From: Torymus aiolomorphi
Lineage: Eukaryota; Arthropoda; Insecta; Hymenoptera; Torymidae
Reading direction: 5' to 3'
DNA length: 64,000 nucleotides
Assembly: GCA_036365515.1 (NCBI GenBank)
Contig: CM070873.1
Coordinates: 44,693,157-44,757,156 of the forward strand
The position numbers were made by a program, and so were the translations under genes. Of the stretch, positions 48,468-61,737 are shown piece by piece. The notes below the pieces were generated by a model, which saw nothing but the letters and a program-made list of their open reading frames with translations, had not been told where the DNA came from and did no database searches. Positions within the stretch are counted from its first letter, which is position 1. Every line of letters begins with the position of its first letter.

Positions 48468-49452
48468 GTATCGACTATAGGGGAACGAGAGCCAGCATTT
48501 TAAACGACTGATAGAATCGTAACTTCTAAGTCCCCGGGAGTATAGTTTTAATTAAGAAAGTAGGATAGATAATTTTAAAGTTTTACGTTTATACCGAAAG
48601 TATAAAAGAAAGTTGAATAGAAATAGGCTCTTTTACTCTCGTGCAGCTAATACAGATTTTTTTTTTCAATTAAGTTTCGGACAGCTGTTTCCATAAAGTG
48701 TACAAAAACATCGAAGCCAACTTGATAATGGTGCAGCAGAACTTATTTATCTCGTACAAGAACAAGATTGCATTTGAAATATTGTTCAATTACTGATGTC
48801 GCTATACTCAACCGTTGATGAATTTTCTTCTAAGCTATCTTACGCGAGTTTGTAAATAAACGCAAAAAGCTACATACATCAGTAGAAATATAAACAATGA
48901 AACCAAACCCTACCACCATCAACTAACACAACCGCACCCCATTCGAAAAATAACGGCAAAAAACTGCATTCTAGACACCTCGAAACAACAACACCACAAC
49001 CATCCCTTAAAAACTTCTGTTAAATTCAATCATTCCTACACCGAACACCTGCTCTCCTCTCTCTCTTCCAGCTCCCAAACAAACCTCCTCCTCCTCCTCC
49101 TCATGTGCATTATGCTAATAACCCCGGCGCCTCTTAAAAAGACTCGCAGCCTTCAATGACAGAACCACTCTCTCCATCTCTCGCCCCCTCGGGCTTGTTC
49201 ACCTCCACGCGCGCGCGCAAGCGGCTGTTCACCCGCGGGATCGATAGCCAGGTAGGAGAGAAAGAGAGGGAGAGAGAGAGCGACCCCGCCCGAGAGAGCA
49301 GCAGCGCGCAGGAGAGATCGCTCGTTCAATGTCGCGGAGCTACTGCTATATACTGGCACGCGCGAATAAGAAAGTGCAGGCTCTTGTATGTGCTGTTTTC
49401 ATTATTGAAATAAAAGAGAACGATGCGCGAGAGGGCTTGATTGAGAAAGCGG

Positions 49453-49456
49453 TATG

Positions 49457-49503
<47 letters not shown>
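49453..49503. repeat. (GT)n microsatellite
   Basis: About 51 bases of TG dinucleotides with one C interruption. Confidence 0.95.
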
Positions 49504-49504
<1 letters not shown>

Positions 49505-49563
49505 TGATATTATTGGTATGTATAATACGATTGTGAATAGAGTGTATTTTCGTATCGATGGTA

Positions 49564-49704
49564 CACTGAGAGAAATTTTTTCTCAAAATGTTTATATTTA
49601 ACATGGCATTGTAACTATTAAAATATACATATATGTTAATAATTACAATGCCATGTTAATAGTTAAAATACCATGTTAAATATAAACATATTGTTCTCTC
49701 AGTG
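49564..49704. mobile_element. CACTGAG-type element, copy 3
   Basis: Ends CACTGAGAGAAATTTTTTCT and TTGTTCTCTCAGTG. Internal mirrored arms ATGTTTATATTTAACATGG / CCATGTTAAATATAAACAT and ACATGGCATTGTAA / TTACAATGCCATGT. TA flanks both sides. 141 bp, non-coding. Confidence 0.8.
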
Positions 49705-50924
49705 TATTAGCTTGAGAATGAGCTGTATAAGCGTATGGGAGATGATAAAGAAGAGAGGTTATCAAAATGTATAGCTGAGCTGTAAGAAAAAAGGATATTA
49801 CATAGTTATATTTGCATTGCAAAGGACTCGCGATGAGACGTCAGACAAGAGATTACATCGTCTGAAAATTGCCCAGTAGTCAGTAATTTCGAGAATGTGA
49901 AAGAGAGAGTAATTACGAAGTTGCAGAATATACGTTTAAATGGAGAAAGTATATAATTTTACTTTTTTTTCCTTCCCCCGTAATATGTAGAATTTTCGGA
50001 TGAAGTTTACTTTTGCTTTAATGTAGGCTCGCCCAGGTTTACGTATCTAATAGTTCGTCGGGGTTGCTCGCAACTTTCTCGGTCCGAAGTTACTTGCTAA
50101 CTACGCGAACTGGATATTTTAGACTCTCTAATTATTACGTAAATAACCTTCCAGGGTATGCCTTAAACAAAGAATAAATTTTAACTTTCTTCTCTTTTTC
50201 CCTCGAAACGACGTCATCCAACATCCCTTATTATATAATATTTCCCAACCTTTTTATTTTATCTTCGCACTTGCTCATTGCCTCTAAAACTGCAGTATTA
50301 CACAACTCGAAAACCGCATTATTCTCTGAAACCAAATTCCAACTATAACCAAAATACAACTCACCCCGATATTTATAGACACACCAATTATACTCCCTCA
50401 TTACACAGCTCCTTCTCGTATCGATTCCTCCCACCACCATACATCTCCTGCCCCGGTCACCCTTATCAAAAGAAACAGCAGCATCATCCCCGCAACTCCT
50501 CCAAACTTCGATTGTACCACCATCGCGTACACCGACACATACACACGCGACGCTCTCGTAAAACACTCCCTCGACTTTGCGAAGTCTCGTTATAACCCTC
50601 CCCCACTGCGCCGCTTCTTTTCTCTCTCTCTTTCTCTCCGTCTTTGACCCCGTCGCTCGCGCGCGTAAATAATTCAACAGTTGTCACGATATTCTCGCAC
50701 GCGGCGATGGTGTCAGCCCGCGGAGACATTGGATTTTCCGCGCACGTCACAGACTCGCGCGCGTAGTCGTGCATTAACTCCGACGCGATCGAAAATGTCG
50801 CCTGTCGAGGTGCCGGATACACTTCGTTATACTTCGGGCTGTGTATATCGCGCGAGACGAGGAATGGGATTATAGCTGGCGATGCTGGGACGGCTATCTT
50901 TTTATGATTATATGATTGACTATA

Positions 50925-51094
50925 CACGGAAAAAAGTGGTCGAGGAAAAATTACTATTCTTCATTGTAACTGGGGAGACTCGAGTTCTCAAAAACATTAC
51001 CATACTTTGTAATAAAAATTCTTTTTGAGAACTCGACTCTGTCCCCCGGTTACAATAAGGTATAGTAATTTTTTCTAGCACCTTTTTCTCAGTG
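50925..51094. mobile_element. CACTGAG-type element, copy 4 (GGTTACAAT subfamily)
   Basis: Ends CACGGAAAAAAGTGGTCGAG and CTAGCACCTTTTTCTCAGTG. Subterminal mirrored words GAGTTCTCAAAAA / TTTTTGAGAACTC and ATTGTAACTGGGG / CCCCCGGTTACAAT. TA flanks both sides. Shares its interior with the copy at 60185. Confidence 0.8.
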
Positions 51095-51957
51095 TAAGGT
51101 TGTGGAAAGTTACAAGGTTTTTTGCTTGTCATTTGTCTCGCGTCTCTAGGTAATCATGGTTAAACGTAATTAGGTATAGTTCAGCTTTTGTTTCACGTTT
51201 ATTAGCTTAAAACCACCCCTGCGAAAACTTTCATCCTTATTATTATTTAACCGACTAATGGAATCCCGCCTTATATTTAATAGACTAAAGTGCTCCATAA
51301 ATATAATACGCGAAAATCCTCTAATTCGAACTTCTCTACCAACCCGTCTCCTCCCCGCCATCGACCGCAGTAAAACAAAAAAAAGGAAACCAGCCATCAC
51401 ACATCCTAAACGTCCCCGTCGACACCCGTGGAATATATATTATACGAACGCACAAGACGCCGAAAAAGCTTTTCCATGCAAATTGCCGACGCGCGGAAAG
51501 AGAGAAGCTGCTGCTGCTGCTACCGCTGGCTTATATAACTCGTTTTGCGCGGATGGCTGGCAGAGAGGCGATATTTCACGCGCGAGAAAAGTTCGAGCGC
51601 TAGGATATGAGGAGGATGTGAAGAAGCGGGAGAGGGGGTAGAGGATTCGGGCTGTGAAGGTGGCGGCACGGGATGAATTTTTATATTGGGGAGAGGAGTT
51701 GCAGTGGTAGGTTTGTTAACGTAACGTTTGTTATGGTTGTTCGGTAAATTTATCGAGATTAGGGGTGTTGCAGTATGTGCGATTGAGGGCGAAAAGTTCA
51801 AACTTGAATGGTTAAGAGTGAAGGAAAAAGTACAAGGGACAGCTCTGCAACAATGTTTTTTCATGGGTCATATATGATATACGAAAGAAATTCGACATTT
51901 TCAGATGCTTATAATTTTGTACGAAAGCTTTGTCGAGGAGCTTTAGGTTTAATTAAA

Positions 51958-52216
51958 CCCTGGTAGAAAATAGCCTAACTTCATTGGTTAATATGTTAAT
52001 CAAATGGAAGCATTTCTACTTAAGATTAACATCGAAATTTAATTAAAACTATGTAAAACTATCACTATATTTTAAAGCATCTATACAATATAATATTTCC
52101 ATCAGTATATAAATAGTTATTCTTCGTCGGCAACAGCAGCATAATCATGGTGTGACGTTTTTAATTTAAAAATTGACGAACGGTTCGCCAACCGTTGGTT
52201 AGCATTTCTACCAGGG
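51958..52216. mobile_element. MITE, CCCTGGTAGAAA family, copy 4 (full length)
   Basis: Terminal inverted repeats CCCTGGTAGAAAAT and ATTTCTACCAGGG. Contains TTAATCAAATGGAAGCATTT. 259 bp, non-coding. This copy defines both ends of the family. Confidence 0.78.
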
Positions 52217-52853
52217 AAGTATTTATTTTTCTAGATCAAAAGTATTGGACATCGCATGAAATTGGTAAGAAAAAATTAATGTATATAGGTACAAATCGAT
52301 ATGTATGCAAACGTCTGGATCGATCGATTGACCACTTCGTTTTTGTGATATTGTCAATTGAAATCCGTAACTTTAAGTTCAGTGTACTTAAACATTGGAG
52401 CAATAGCAAAGTTATGTGAAAAACATCTTTCATCTGCTACTGTATTGGAACCAGTATTGATAAATACTGGATGGACTTTTTTCACATGGACTTTTTTAAA
52501 TTTATTATCATCAAATTTCAAAGTATAATATTATACTAAAATAGTTTTATTATTTTTCACGACGACTGCGAGTAGCTCGATCGTCGCCTTTTACCTATAT
52601 TCAAATTTGTGGTTATGAGCTACATTACATTCAATGCGTGAACGTTTACAACGATAGTGCGAAGTTGCAGCGTTTCTTTCTTGGCTCCAACTTTAATACA
52701 AAAAGGTCTGGTATTTTTATAGCTATTTATTTTTAAGCTTTGTTTTGACTAATACAGTAGCAAAATATGCTCGCACCTTTGGAAGCATAATATTGGCTAT
52801 TGTTTATGTAATCTAAAATTTACTTTGTAAAAACGCATTGCGCGCGTTTCTTC

Positions 52854-53165
52854 CTAAACACCAGGTGAGTTGCAAAACGCGCTATTGTGAAAAGTTTGTA
52901 TCTCGGACTGTACGGGCGCAACTTTGGGCAAGGTGAGCGTCAAAACACCTTGTTTGCGATGATTTTGAAGCTCGTCATCAAATTTGCCTATATCTGTGTG
53001 CATTTGTTCACCATATGTGTGCGTGGAGCTCGAGTACATGTGTCGCGTGGAGTACGCCTCGGCCAGAGCTGCCGATCACCCTCGTTCAGGACTCGCCGCG
53101 GACGGCCATGTCTGGCACATCACTTGGGTCAACCACGTGATCAACATCTCACGTTGTAAATTACG
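52854..53165. other. coding-like island, unidentified
   Basis: The DNA is less AT-rich than its surroundings and open on both strands. Plus strand 53028-53165 reads ELEYMCRVEYASARAADH and then HVWHITWVNHVINISRCK. Minus strand 53039-52857 reads KQGVLTLTLPKVAPVQSEIQ and TFHNSAFCNSPGV to a stop. I recognise neither. It may be a relic of a mobile element or of a protein gene. Confidence 0.2.
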
Positions 53166-53388
53166 CCGAACGTACCTCATCAATACATTAGTAGAGATAA
53201 TTGTTGTTTAACTTAATCTAATCTTTTTATTCCTGAATTGACGCACTCCTGTAGATTCTCGAGAAATTCGTGCCTCCCGTAGCCTTTCGTGAATGTAAGT
53301 GACTCAACCGAATTACCACGGCGATCGTGACAAATTCTTTTCAGCTACAATCGACTGTTTTTCTTCAAAATTTTGTGGATTCGAAATT

Positions 53389-53391
<3 letters not shown>

Positions 53392-53477
<86 letters not shown>
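53392..53477. repeat. (CA)n microsatellite
   Basis: About 86 bases of uninterrupted CA dinucleotides. Confidence 0.97.
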
Positions 53478-53484
<7 letters not shown>

Positions 53485-55619
53485 TGTATAACCCGCATAG
53501 AATGAGAAAAAATTGTTGCCGATATGTACCCCGTTTTTTCTCCACTTTTCAAACCGTTCAAGTTTGCATTTTTTATAGAATCCCTTTCATACTTATTAAA
53601 GATGGAATCGTGTTGGAACAGGGAAACATTAATTATTTCGATAGAAGTTGCGCAGTAACTTCAACAGAAGCGCCGCAGCGCGCCGGGCCGCTCCGATTCG
53701 AGGATATTAATAACTAATTGAAGCGAAGTAGTAATAAATTTACCCCCTTTGAGAGTCGAGCCGTCGCTGCCGCCTCGCGTTATTTGTTAATTTCCCGGCG
53801 GCGGCAACGATTTTTAAGTACACTTAAGTATCAGAGTAATGAAACAGCTTACGCGCGCACGCGCAGGAACTTCCGAAGTAAGAGCTCGTTTGCGAATTCC
53901 ATTCAATTTTACCTTCTCCCTCCAACTATCGCAAATTATAAGCCCAATAATACCACCGCGCGCTGTAAAATATTCCATAAAGAAAAAGCGCGCGCGCGTG
54001 AAGTCGAATACGCAAATGGCGTCACGATCATGCAAAAATGGATCCTGGCAATAAAGGCGCCATAAGTCCATTTCCGATAATTTATCCCATTCTCTCTCTC
54101 TCTTTCTCACTCTCTAAAGCTAAAAGCCCATATCGAGCACGTCGCCGCGCGGTTTTAACCAGGTCTATATACCTCTCTCGCGCTCGCGGGCCAAATGAAT
54201 AAAACTCAAGTGCGTACCGGAAAGAAAGGAGCGACGACGATGGGAGACGAAGAAGAAGAGGAAGCGAAAGCCGCGTGGCGCGCGGTAAAAGTTCGCGGAA
54301 AATTGAAATTGACGAGGGAAGCGAGCACAAAGGGGAGAAAACCACACGCAAAGGACACGCCGTTATACAAAGGTAGTATATACGTATATACGGGCGTCGG
54401 GAAAATTTGATTTATCGAAGGAAGAAAGTTTCCACAGGGGCTTCTTATACGCGCGGATCGAAGAACGCACCGTCGCGCGAAAGTTCCTGATTCACCGGGC
54501 TATACGCGGCTAATTGAATTCGGCCCCTAATGAGTTTTCGACGGTTTAGGCGGCAGCTATGCGCCTGTTTACGGCCAGTTTATATTGCGAATTTTCGCAG
54601 CGGAGGTTTTGGGAGACGAGTATAAGGCTGTATGCAAATTAAGGGCGGATAACGAGCTTTTATTAAGAACGTCTGAGCGGTATTGTCTGCGTGTATATAT
54701 ACGCGCGCGGAAAAGGACGATGATGGTGTTAGAGGCGGGCTTCGGCCCGTTTGCGATGAAGCGCGAATAAAGTGTAATTTTGAGCGGTAGGTTTCAGTGG
54801 AGATTGAAACTGCGTTTTGAATTTTCGTATATATGAAAATTAATTACCAATCGAGTATAGAAGGCGGAGTTTGAAATTGGCGCTTTTGTATATTGAATTT
54901 TATGCGGATGGAATTCACGTGTAGTTACGTTTTATACTATGGCGTTTTCAATATAGCTCGATATCTTTACGGTCGGGCGGCTCTCCCAAACTATTTCATA
55001 CAATTGCCTTTCAATTCGAATACAACCCGTATCGATAGGAGCTCCATATATATAATAATATCGTTTAAACCTTGAAAATTGGGTATTCCAGTCGACCGAT
55101 TTCACAAAACTATATACACCTTATGTTCTATTTCGTATAAGTATACATATTTTATCATTCTTAACCTTCGCCCAGCCTCTCATCCCTCACCTCCACCTGA
55201 AAATGTATCAATCCTCTCCCTCGGCGTACGGTACCGCCACACCATATTTCCCATCCGCCGAACCCTCGACTCTCTCTCACGCTAAATTAACTCCGGCGTA
55301 CGTACCGCGTATATAAACCAAATGTCTCTGTCTCTCTCTCACTCTTCTCCGTCGGTCGGGACGACGTCATCAGCGAGCGAAATCGAGAGGAAGAAACGTC
55401 GGCGGGAGAGATGAAAACCGGGGACGACGCATAGTCGAAAAGCCATTGCCCTTGCGACGACGACGACGAGTTGAGGTGGGGCGCGCACGCGTCTGCGTAA
55501 AGCTCTCTACCTCCCTCGACGTAATTCTCTCTCTCTCTCTCGGTCGTTTCTGCATTTTTTACGTACGAGGGCAGATGTGCCGCGGGTATAAGCGCGTGTG
55601 CGAGTGGTAATCCTGAGAG

Positions 55620-55622
<3 letters not shown>

Positions 55623-55688
<66 letters not shown>
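55623..55688. repeat. (GA)n microsatellite
   Basis: About 66 bases of GA dinucleotides. Confidence 0.95.
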
Positions 55689-55690
<2 letters not shown>

Positions 55691-56158
55691 GCGTACACGC
55701 GCTTTGTTTTTCAGGGGAGTTTCGGAGATTTCGCGGGAGGAGTAATGCCGGATTATGGGGGTGGGGGGATTTTCGTCGGGTGCGGTTTTGTAGGTCGCTG
55801 TGTGTGGGGAATAGTATTATTAAATGTATTATTTACGTGCTTGTGATGGGATGTTTACGGGGAGACTGGGACTAGTTGGCGTAAGAGGCAGGTTGGCCAA
55901 ATGGTATAATAACTCGTGGTGGAGATAACAGAGGTCAAGGCTGTTGATGTCAGTAACGTAGAGTGGAATGAGGAATATTGTTATGTCAGTCGGAAAGCAT
56001 AATCATGCATGCGCTGTGGAAAGACGTATGTTTGAAAATGTTCTTATAATGTCGGAGCAAATTTTACATTTTCGGAAATATCAGATAATTCTTTAAAAAA
56101 TTATGATTATCTATTTTCACGTAATGTAGATTATAATGATGTGTTTTTTTTATATATA

Positions 56159-56230
56159 CTAGAAGTTTGACGCGCTACGCGCGCCTTCACTCGTTTTCCG
56201 CGGCAAATATATATCTTTGTTTCTCTCTTG
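56159..56230 (-). mobile_element. Helitron-like 3' terminus
   Basis: On the minus strand a GC hairpin (GGCGCGCGTAGCGCG) is followed by TCAAACTT and CTAG, then T. Hairpin, short spacer and CTRR before a T is the classical Helitron 3' end. The second such end in the window (61738) has nearly the same spacer. The 5' end of this copy was not located; the element would extend to higher coordinates. Confidence 0.4.
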
Positions 56231-58047
56231 TACGACGCCATGATACTACATCATGAGATCCGCGCGCAATACAGCGTAATGTGACAGTCTTTTTTTTATA
56301 GGAGGTATTTTTATTTTTAATATTATTAGCCTAATTTTTAAATTAAAATGTACCCTTAAGGCATGTTGGCTGACTTTTTTGGAGCAAATTCGCCACTCAA
56401 ATTATTATTTCACTTAATACTTGAATATTTTATTAACATATTATTTTTATAGATGAAAATGTTTTGAAATTACTATATAGGAAACCAAACAGAGCCTTAT
56501 AAAAACAGTGCAAATGAAAGTTGGTATATTTAATATAATAATATCGTTAACTCGTGTACTTTATTTTAAGGTTTGTTGTTGTCGAACTTACCCATGGCCA
56601 ATCTACCCTGCTTATGTGGCAGGTTGACCAAGAATCATGTGGTTAAAAAATTGATTCTGCCTTTTTTTAAGGTCATCCTACAAGTTTGAAAAAATCATAA
56701 ATATTCTTTAGATGGATTACTTTGATATATTAAAAAAGCTTTGTTCATTAAATATATAGTTTTTACAAAAAAAAAAAAAAAAAATGAAATTTAAAAAGTC
56801 GACCAACTAGCTTCAGTTTCCCCTACAGACTTGTGTGTGTGGGTGTGGATGATGGGGATGAACTTGAAGGTTAAGAATATATAATATGCTGGAAAAGAGC
56901 GCCTTGAAAGACTCATCGTACTTATTAAAGTTTATAGTTATTCTTGTTATGTATTCTACAAAGGATCATATATTGTTCTAAGAAAATACATATACATCTA
57001 TTCTCCTAACAAAACATTATTCACACGATTACATATAAGAACCCATTACAGACCTAAGTATAAAAAACGCGAAGACACAGACCCGCGTTTTACCTACTTA
57101 TTGAAATGTAAATTACAACGTAACGCGTAAGGCCGAGGGAAAAAAGCTCTCGAACGGCGAGCGCCACTTTCAAGCTCTCAGACGCGAAGATTTCCACAAA
57201 GACTCTCGCAAAAAACTTTAATTAACAAAATTCTTATCTTGCTCCAAAAGAAACACGTCAAAGCTATGCACAACGAACTAGGTGTCGGGGCATTCTGCAA
57301 TTACCTTTATTAAAGTAGCCGCGCCAAGACAGCTCCTATACATAAGTATACCGACCCACAATTATCCTCCCCGCCGCGACGGCATCTCGTGCACGCGCCG
57401 CGTCCTTTGACACGCACTCGCACCGTGCTTGGACAATAATGAAAACTCTCGTCCCGTTTCCGCCTTTTGCGAGCCCCTCGACACTATACCCCCGCTGAGA
57501 AAAAGAGAGAGGGAGAGAGAGAGAGAGAGAGAGATAAACGCCGGAAGAGGAGAAAGGGGACATCAACTTTTCTACTATACACTCGTGTCGAGAGAGAGCC
57601 GCAATTTACTTCGAATTTTCGCGGTCGCGAACGAGTGCGTGCTTCGCTGATTAGTCGAGAGGGCGGATTGATCGCGCTCGGAGAGAGAGAGAGAGAGAAA
57701 TTTGTTGCCTCTGCAGCAGCTCTATATATATATGTATATATACACAGCGACGGGATGATGATGGCTTATTTATCCGATTAGTCGCGGAGCGCTCGGGGCG
57801 GCCGTTTGTTTTGAGATGTGTCCCCGTGGGTTTGTTGGCGGCGGCGGCAGTAGGATGATGGCCCGGGTTACGGTTAGTGTTATTTAATAGTGATTTCGTG
57901 GTTCGTATACGATTGCGCGAGATAAGCGGGATAGTGAGTTTGCTTGGTTGACGTTGGTGCTCCTCGAGTTACAGTGCAGAGCATTTATTTTTCTCGTTTA
58001 AATGTAACTGTTCCTCAAGCTTTGTTCATTCGGTTTTAACATTCGTT

Positions 58048-58275
58048 CACTGAGAAAAATGATCTAATGAACATTACTATATAATACATTATAGTAACGT
58101 CGGGACATACTTGCAATGTTAAAATAATGTTTTGTAGTAAAAATTGCTACAGTAAAAATTACTAAACGTACGTAGGAATTTTTACTATAAAACATAGTAA
58201 TTATTTTGATATTGCAAGTATGTCCCGATGTTACTATGTATTATAGTTATTTTTATTAGATCATTTTTCTCAGTG
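58048..58275. mobile_element. CACTGAG-type element, copy 5
   Basis: Ends CACTGAGAAAAATGATCTAA and TTAGATCATTTTTCTCAGTG (exact reverse complements). Internal arms CGGGACATACTTGCAAT / ATTGCAAGTATGTCCCG and AGTAAAAATT / AATTTTTACT. 228 bp, non-coding. Confidence 0.87.
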
Positions 58276-60184
58276 TTGATTATTACATAATTATATAATT
58301 TACAATCTGAATAACTGCCATACACATAATAGTAATATATTATATTTTTCAACGTATTTAAAAGTAATTAGCTAATAATAAAATACTACACTTTGCAAAT
58401 TACGAGGTACAAATTTTCATCTATAAATTTCTACCACCCAATAAGCCGTCCTACACGCATATAAAATTAAATTCGCCAAGCTAATTTTGCACTATAGCAC
58501 CCTAAACCGCGCCCTCATTACACCTAATAACCGCACGCCTATAAATTTACTTCTCGGTCTCGCCTGACTATATACACTCCCTACTTCAACCGCAACGACT
58601 TTCGCCAGCTTTTCCCTACCTACAAAAATCATAAGAAATACTTTACGAGCTCGCGCGTTAAACCTCTCCCCCTCCTTCCCCCTCTGACTATTTTGATAAC
58701 TCGTAGCGGCCGCCTAATTCGGCTGTACAAGTGGATATTCCTTCAGTCGGAGCACATAGCCTATTATACTACATACATGCGCACGCGATCGCTAGGAAAT
58801 TTCAAAGCTCGATGTGCATGTATATGCACTATATACAGTGCAAGTACTCGGTCTATGTATCAAAGGTCTGCGTGTGTAGAGGCACGTAGGAATAATTGCG
58901 CCTCGTTGGGGGAGAGGCGCGAGAACGACGTGGGCGTGGTGCAAGTATAGACGTATAGAAACTTAGTCCGAGGACTATAAAAAGGTTATCGATGTTCGCA
59001 GCAGCGTGTATATTAAGAACGGAAAAACGTCGCGGAATTACGGAGAGAGAGAGAGAGAGAGAGAGAGACGAAGGTATACGTATATATATGTAGCCACGCG
59101 CGCGTGAATAAATGATGCAGGAAGCAACGACTGCTGCTGCTCACCCCCGGTGGGATAACGCGCGCTCTCGGGGTTACTCGCCGCGCGGCGCACATATCTC
59201 GATTAAAATTTAATCTTTCACGCTACGCGTGCGCACACGCGCGCCAAAAATTAGGGGCAATCAACCCTTTGTCTGCGAGGCGAGAGGGTAGGATGTCGGC
59301 GCGAAAAATAGCGCACTCGAGCGGTGTTACTAATGGCAACGGAGGTATACTCGTATAATTCACGAGTGATGCGCTATATGTGTGCCGTTTTTCTTTTTTT
59401 TTTGTCAGAGGAAGCGATACGGGATCTTTACGTCAGTCTTCTTTTTCATGGTAATTGCTATGGGAGTGGCACGATTGTAACATCGCGGGGTGAATAAACG
59501 CGAAGTCAAGAGACTATAAGACGGATCATTCGGTCTGGCAAAATAGAGAAATTTCTGTTTTTAGGTCAATACCGAGACAAAACAGCGATAAGCCATAATT
59601 AGTTACAATCCGAAAGGCACATGTATATATCACGACCCGCATTGAGTCATTTCTGCAAAACATGCCACTATACACGACCCTAAGTATAGTTCTAAACTCT
59701 CCCCGTTTCTCCCTCTCTCTCTCTCTCTCTCCCCTGCAGCAAAAACTATGAATAATTTAAAGACCAGGCCCTGATTCGGATATTAAACTCACAAACATAG
59801 AGAGAGAGAAGCGATCTTTACGGTCGATCTGCAACAGTTTAAAAACTCCGCGCGAGCGCGTTTAATAAAAAAAGCGCGGGGGGGGGGGGGCACGATAAGC
59901 GCGCGCCCGGGCTGTTAAGTGTAAACACGCGGGGCTAAATGCGCGCGTACATACACAAATCACTGATAAGCGGTAGGAGGAGAGGGGAAGGTTGCAACAA
60001 TGATCGTCGTTAATGCCCTCTGGAGTGGCCCCATTAATTTCTTCAATTTCAGCAAGCGTCGGTACTTGTATGCTTTTTTCAATGCTATATATAGGTACAG
60101 TTAGCAGACTTAAATGTATTATATATGCGAGCGAGTGAAATCGATCAGCGGCGTAATTTTATCTGCATTCGGGCTGGTTTATTT
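58276..60184. other. upstream intron / 5' region, part 5
   Basis: AT-rich to mixed DNA with short GA and TC runs (59041-59068, 59711-59731), a G run near 59879-59890 and a CpG-rich patch at about 59090-59300. No coding exon recognised. Confidence 0.6.
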
Positions 60185-60415
60185 CACGGAGAAAAATGTT
60201 CTATTAAAAATTACTGTTTTATTGTAACCGGGGGACAGACTTGAATTCTTAAAACAATTACTATGTTTTCTAGTAAAAATTGCTATGTTTCTAGTAATTT
60301 TTACTACATTTATAGCAATTTTTGCTATAAAACATAGTAATTTTTTTAAGAATTCAAGTCTGTCTCCCGGTTACAATAAAACATAGTAATTTTTAATAGA
60401 ACATTTTTCTCCGTG
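60185..60415. mobile_element. CACTGAG-type element, copy 6 (GGTTACAAT subfamily)
   Basis: Ends CACGGAGAAAAATGTTCTAT and ATAGAACATTTTTCTCCGTG. Mirrored arms ATTGTAACCGGGGGACAGAC / GTCTGTCTCCCGGTTACAAT and TTGAATTCTT / AAGAATTCAA, with an inner AGTAATTTTT-type core. 231 bp, an almost perfect hairpin. Confidence 0.88.
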
Positions 60416-61737
60416 ATCTTTCGTTAATTGCATCTGACTTGTTATGGCTTTCGGTTTCTAAAAAGTTTACTTTTGAAAATTCATTATACAGCATTCGCAA
60501 AGCTCAACACTGCTGCAGCGCTCGTTTCCAACGGCATTAACTCCAAAGCTCGAAAAATCCACCTACACACACGCACCTCAGCGGGCGGGCCAAGACAAAC
60601 ATCGACTATCTCCCTATCTTCGGGGAACACGTGCTATATACTAACGTACAGCGCCGTCGGTCGCCGCGCAGCACGCGCGATGCGATTCATTAGTGTCATC
60701 GCACCGGGTGGGTATAGGTAGCGGCTTGTTCGGCTAATGAAAGGCAGTTATCAACGCGCGCGCAAGCGCTGTCCGTCGCCGCGGGGACTAATGGATTAAC
60801 CCTCTCGAAGACATCCGCCGGGCCCCGAACCGTATGTGTGTGCAGCAGCCGCTGATTAAACTATCCGCTGGTGCATGGAGGTGCATGTGAGCGAGTGTTG
60901 GAAACTTTAGTTTTGGAGGTAGGAGTCGCGAATTACTATGACAGCACTTGACAGAGTGGAATCTGACTTTTGAATATAAAAGTCATTATTTAAATAACGT
61001 CGTATTAGCATATACCGATAATAACGATATATAACGCTGTCTTATAAATCACAACCCGCCGCCGTTCACATTTTATTATATACGCACCGGAATTCGTCGC
61101 GCAGCGCTCGCGAACCATTACCCCGCAGTGCGATTATTACTGGCGATAAATCTGCGCGTTCGCCCATACTATACATGCGCTTAATGAAGATGCATCTTGA
61201 TTTTGTAGAAACGCACACAGCAGCAGTGCGGCAACCGACGTAAATAACAACTTCGCGCTACAGCGTTGTTTGTTCAATACGGTGTGATTAATCGTGGCGG
61301 CGGTGGTACGCGGTTCGGCTAACTATAACAGCTGTTAATTTCTTATATAATTGCGATTTAACGCGCGAGCTCGCGTCGGAGGATGTGCGGCGAACAATTT
61401 GACGTCGATTCATCGCGAGTTTGAAACGCGCGCGAGAGCGGAGGGGGATGTATATATGTGGCTGGATGGCTGCGTATATATAGGTATATAGGTAGTAAAA
61501 CTTTGAGCTGGCGCTAATCCATCGAGAGAATGGCTTTTGAGTGCGGGCACAGAAATGCACTTAGCGCACTTATGGCACTTCTACTTAGAGCCGCCTCTCC
61601 CCTCCCCCGAGATCTTTTGTTTTTCGGATTATGATGGGTGAGATGGAAAAATTCATGGTAAGAGCCATTCTGACAGCGGGTTACGTATAAGAATTGAATA
61701 GCTATATATATATGCGCACATTGATATTATGACTGTA
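60416..61737. other. upstream intron / 5' region, part 6
   Basis: CpG-rich patches at about 60640-60860 and 61080-61440. No coding exon or repeat recognised. Confidence 0.55.

Larger units (their letters stand above)
43952..50924. other. upstream intron / 5' region, part 3
   Basis: No coding exon recognised. It contains a partial MITE (44025-44176), (GA)n runs (44679-44728, 48401-48466), a tandem duplication (46241-46361), a (GT)n run (49453-49503), a CACTGAG element (49564-49704), and CpG-rich patches at about 45460-45900, 47650-48360 and 50640-50870. Confidence 0.6.
51095..58047. other. upstream intron / 5' region, part 4
   Basis: No coding exon recognised. It contains a MITE (51958-52216), a coding-like island near 52854-53165, a (CA)n run (53392-53477), CpG-rich patches at about 53650-54780, 55300-55620 and 57350-57870, a (GA)n run (55623-55688), and a Helitron-like 3' end at 56159. 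Confidence 0.6.

Noticed and set aside
50231..50677. 148-codon minus frame
   Set aside because: Looked protein-like in parts, but no family recognised and no splice support; left out.
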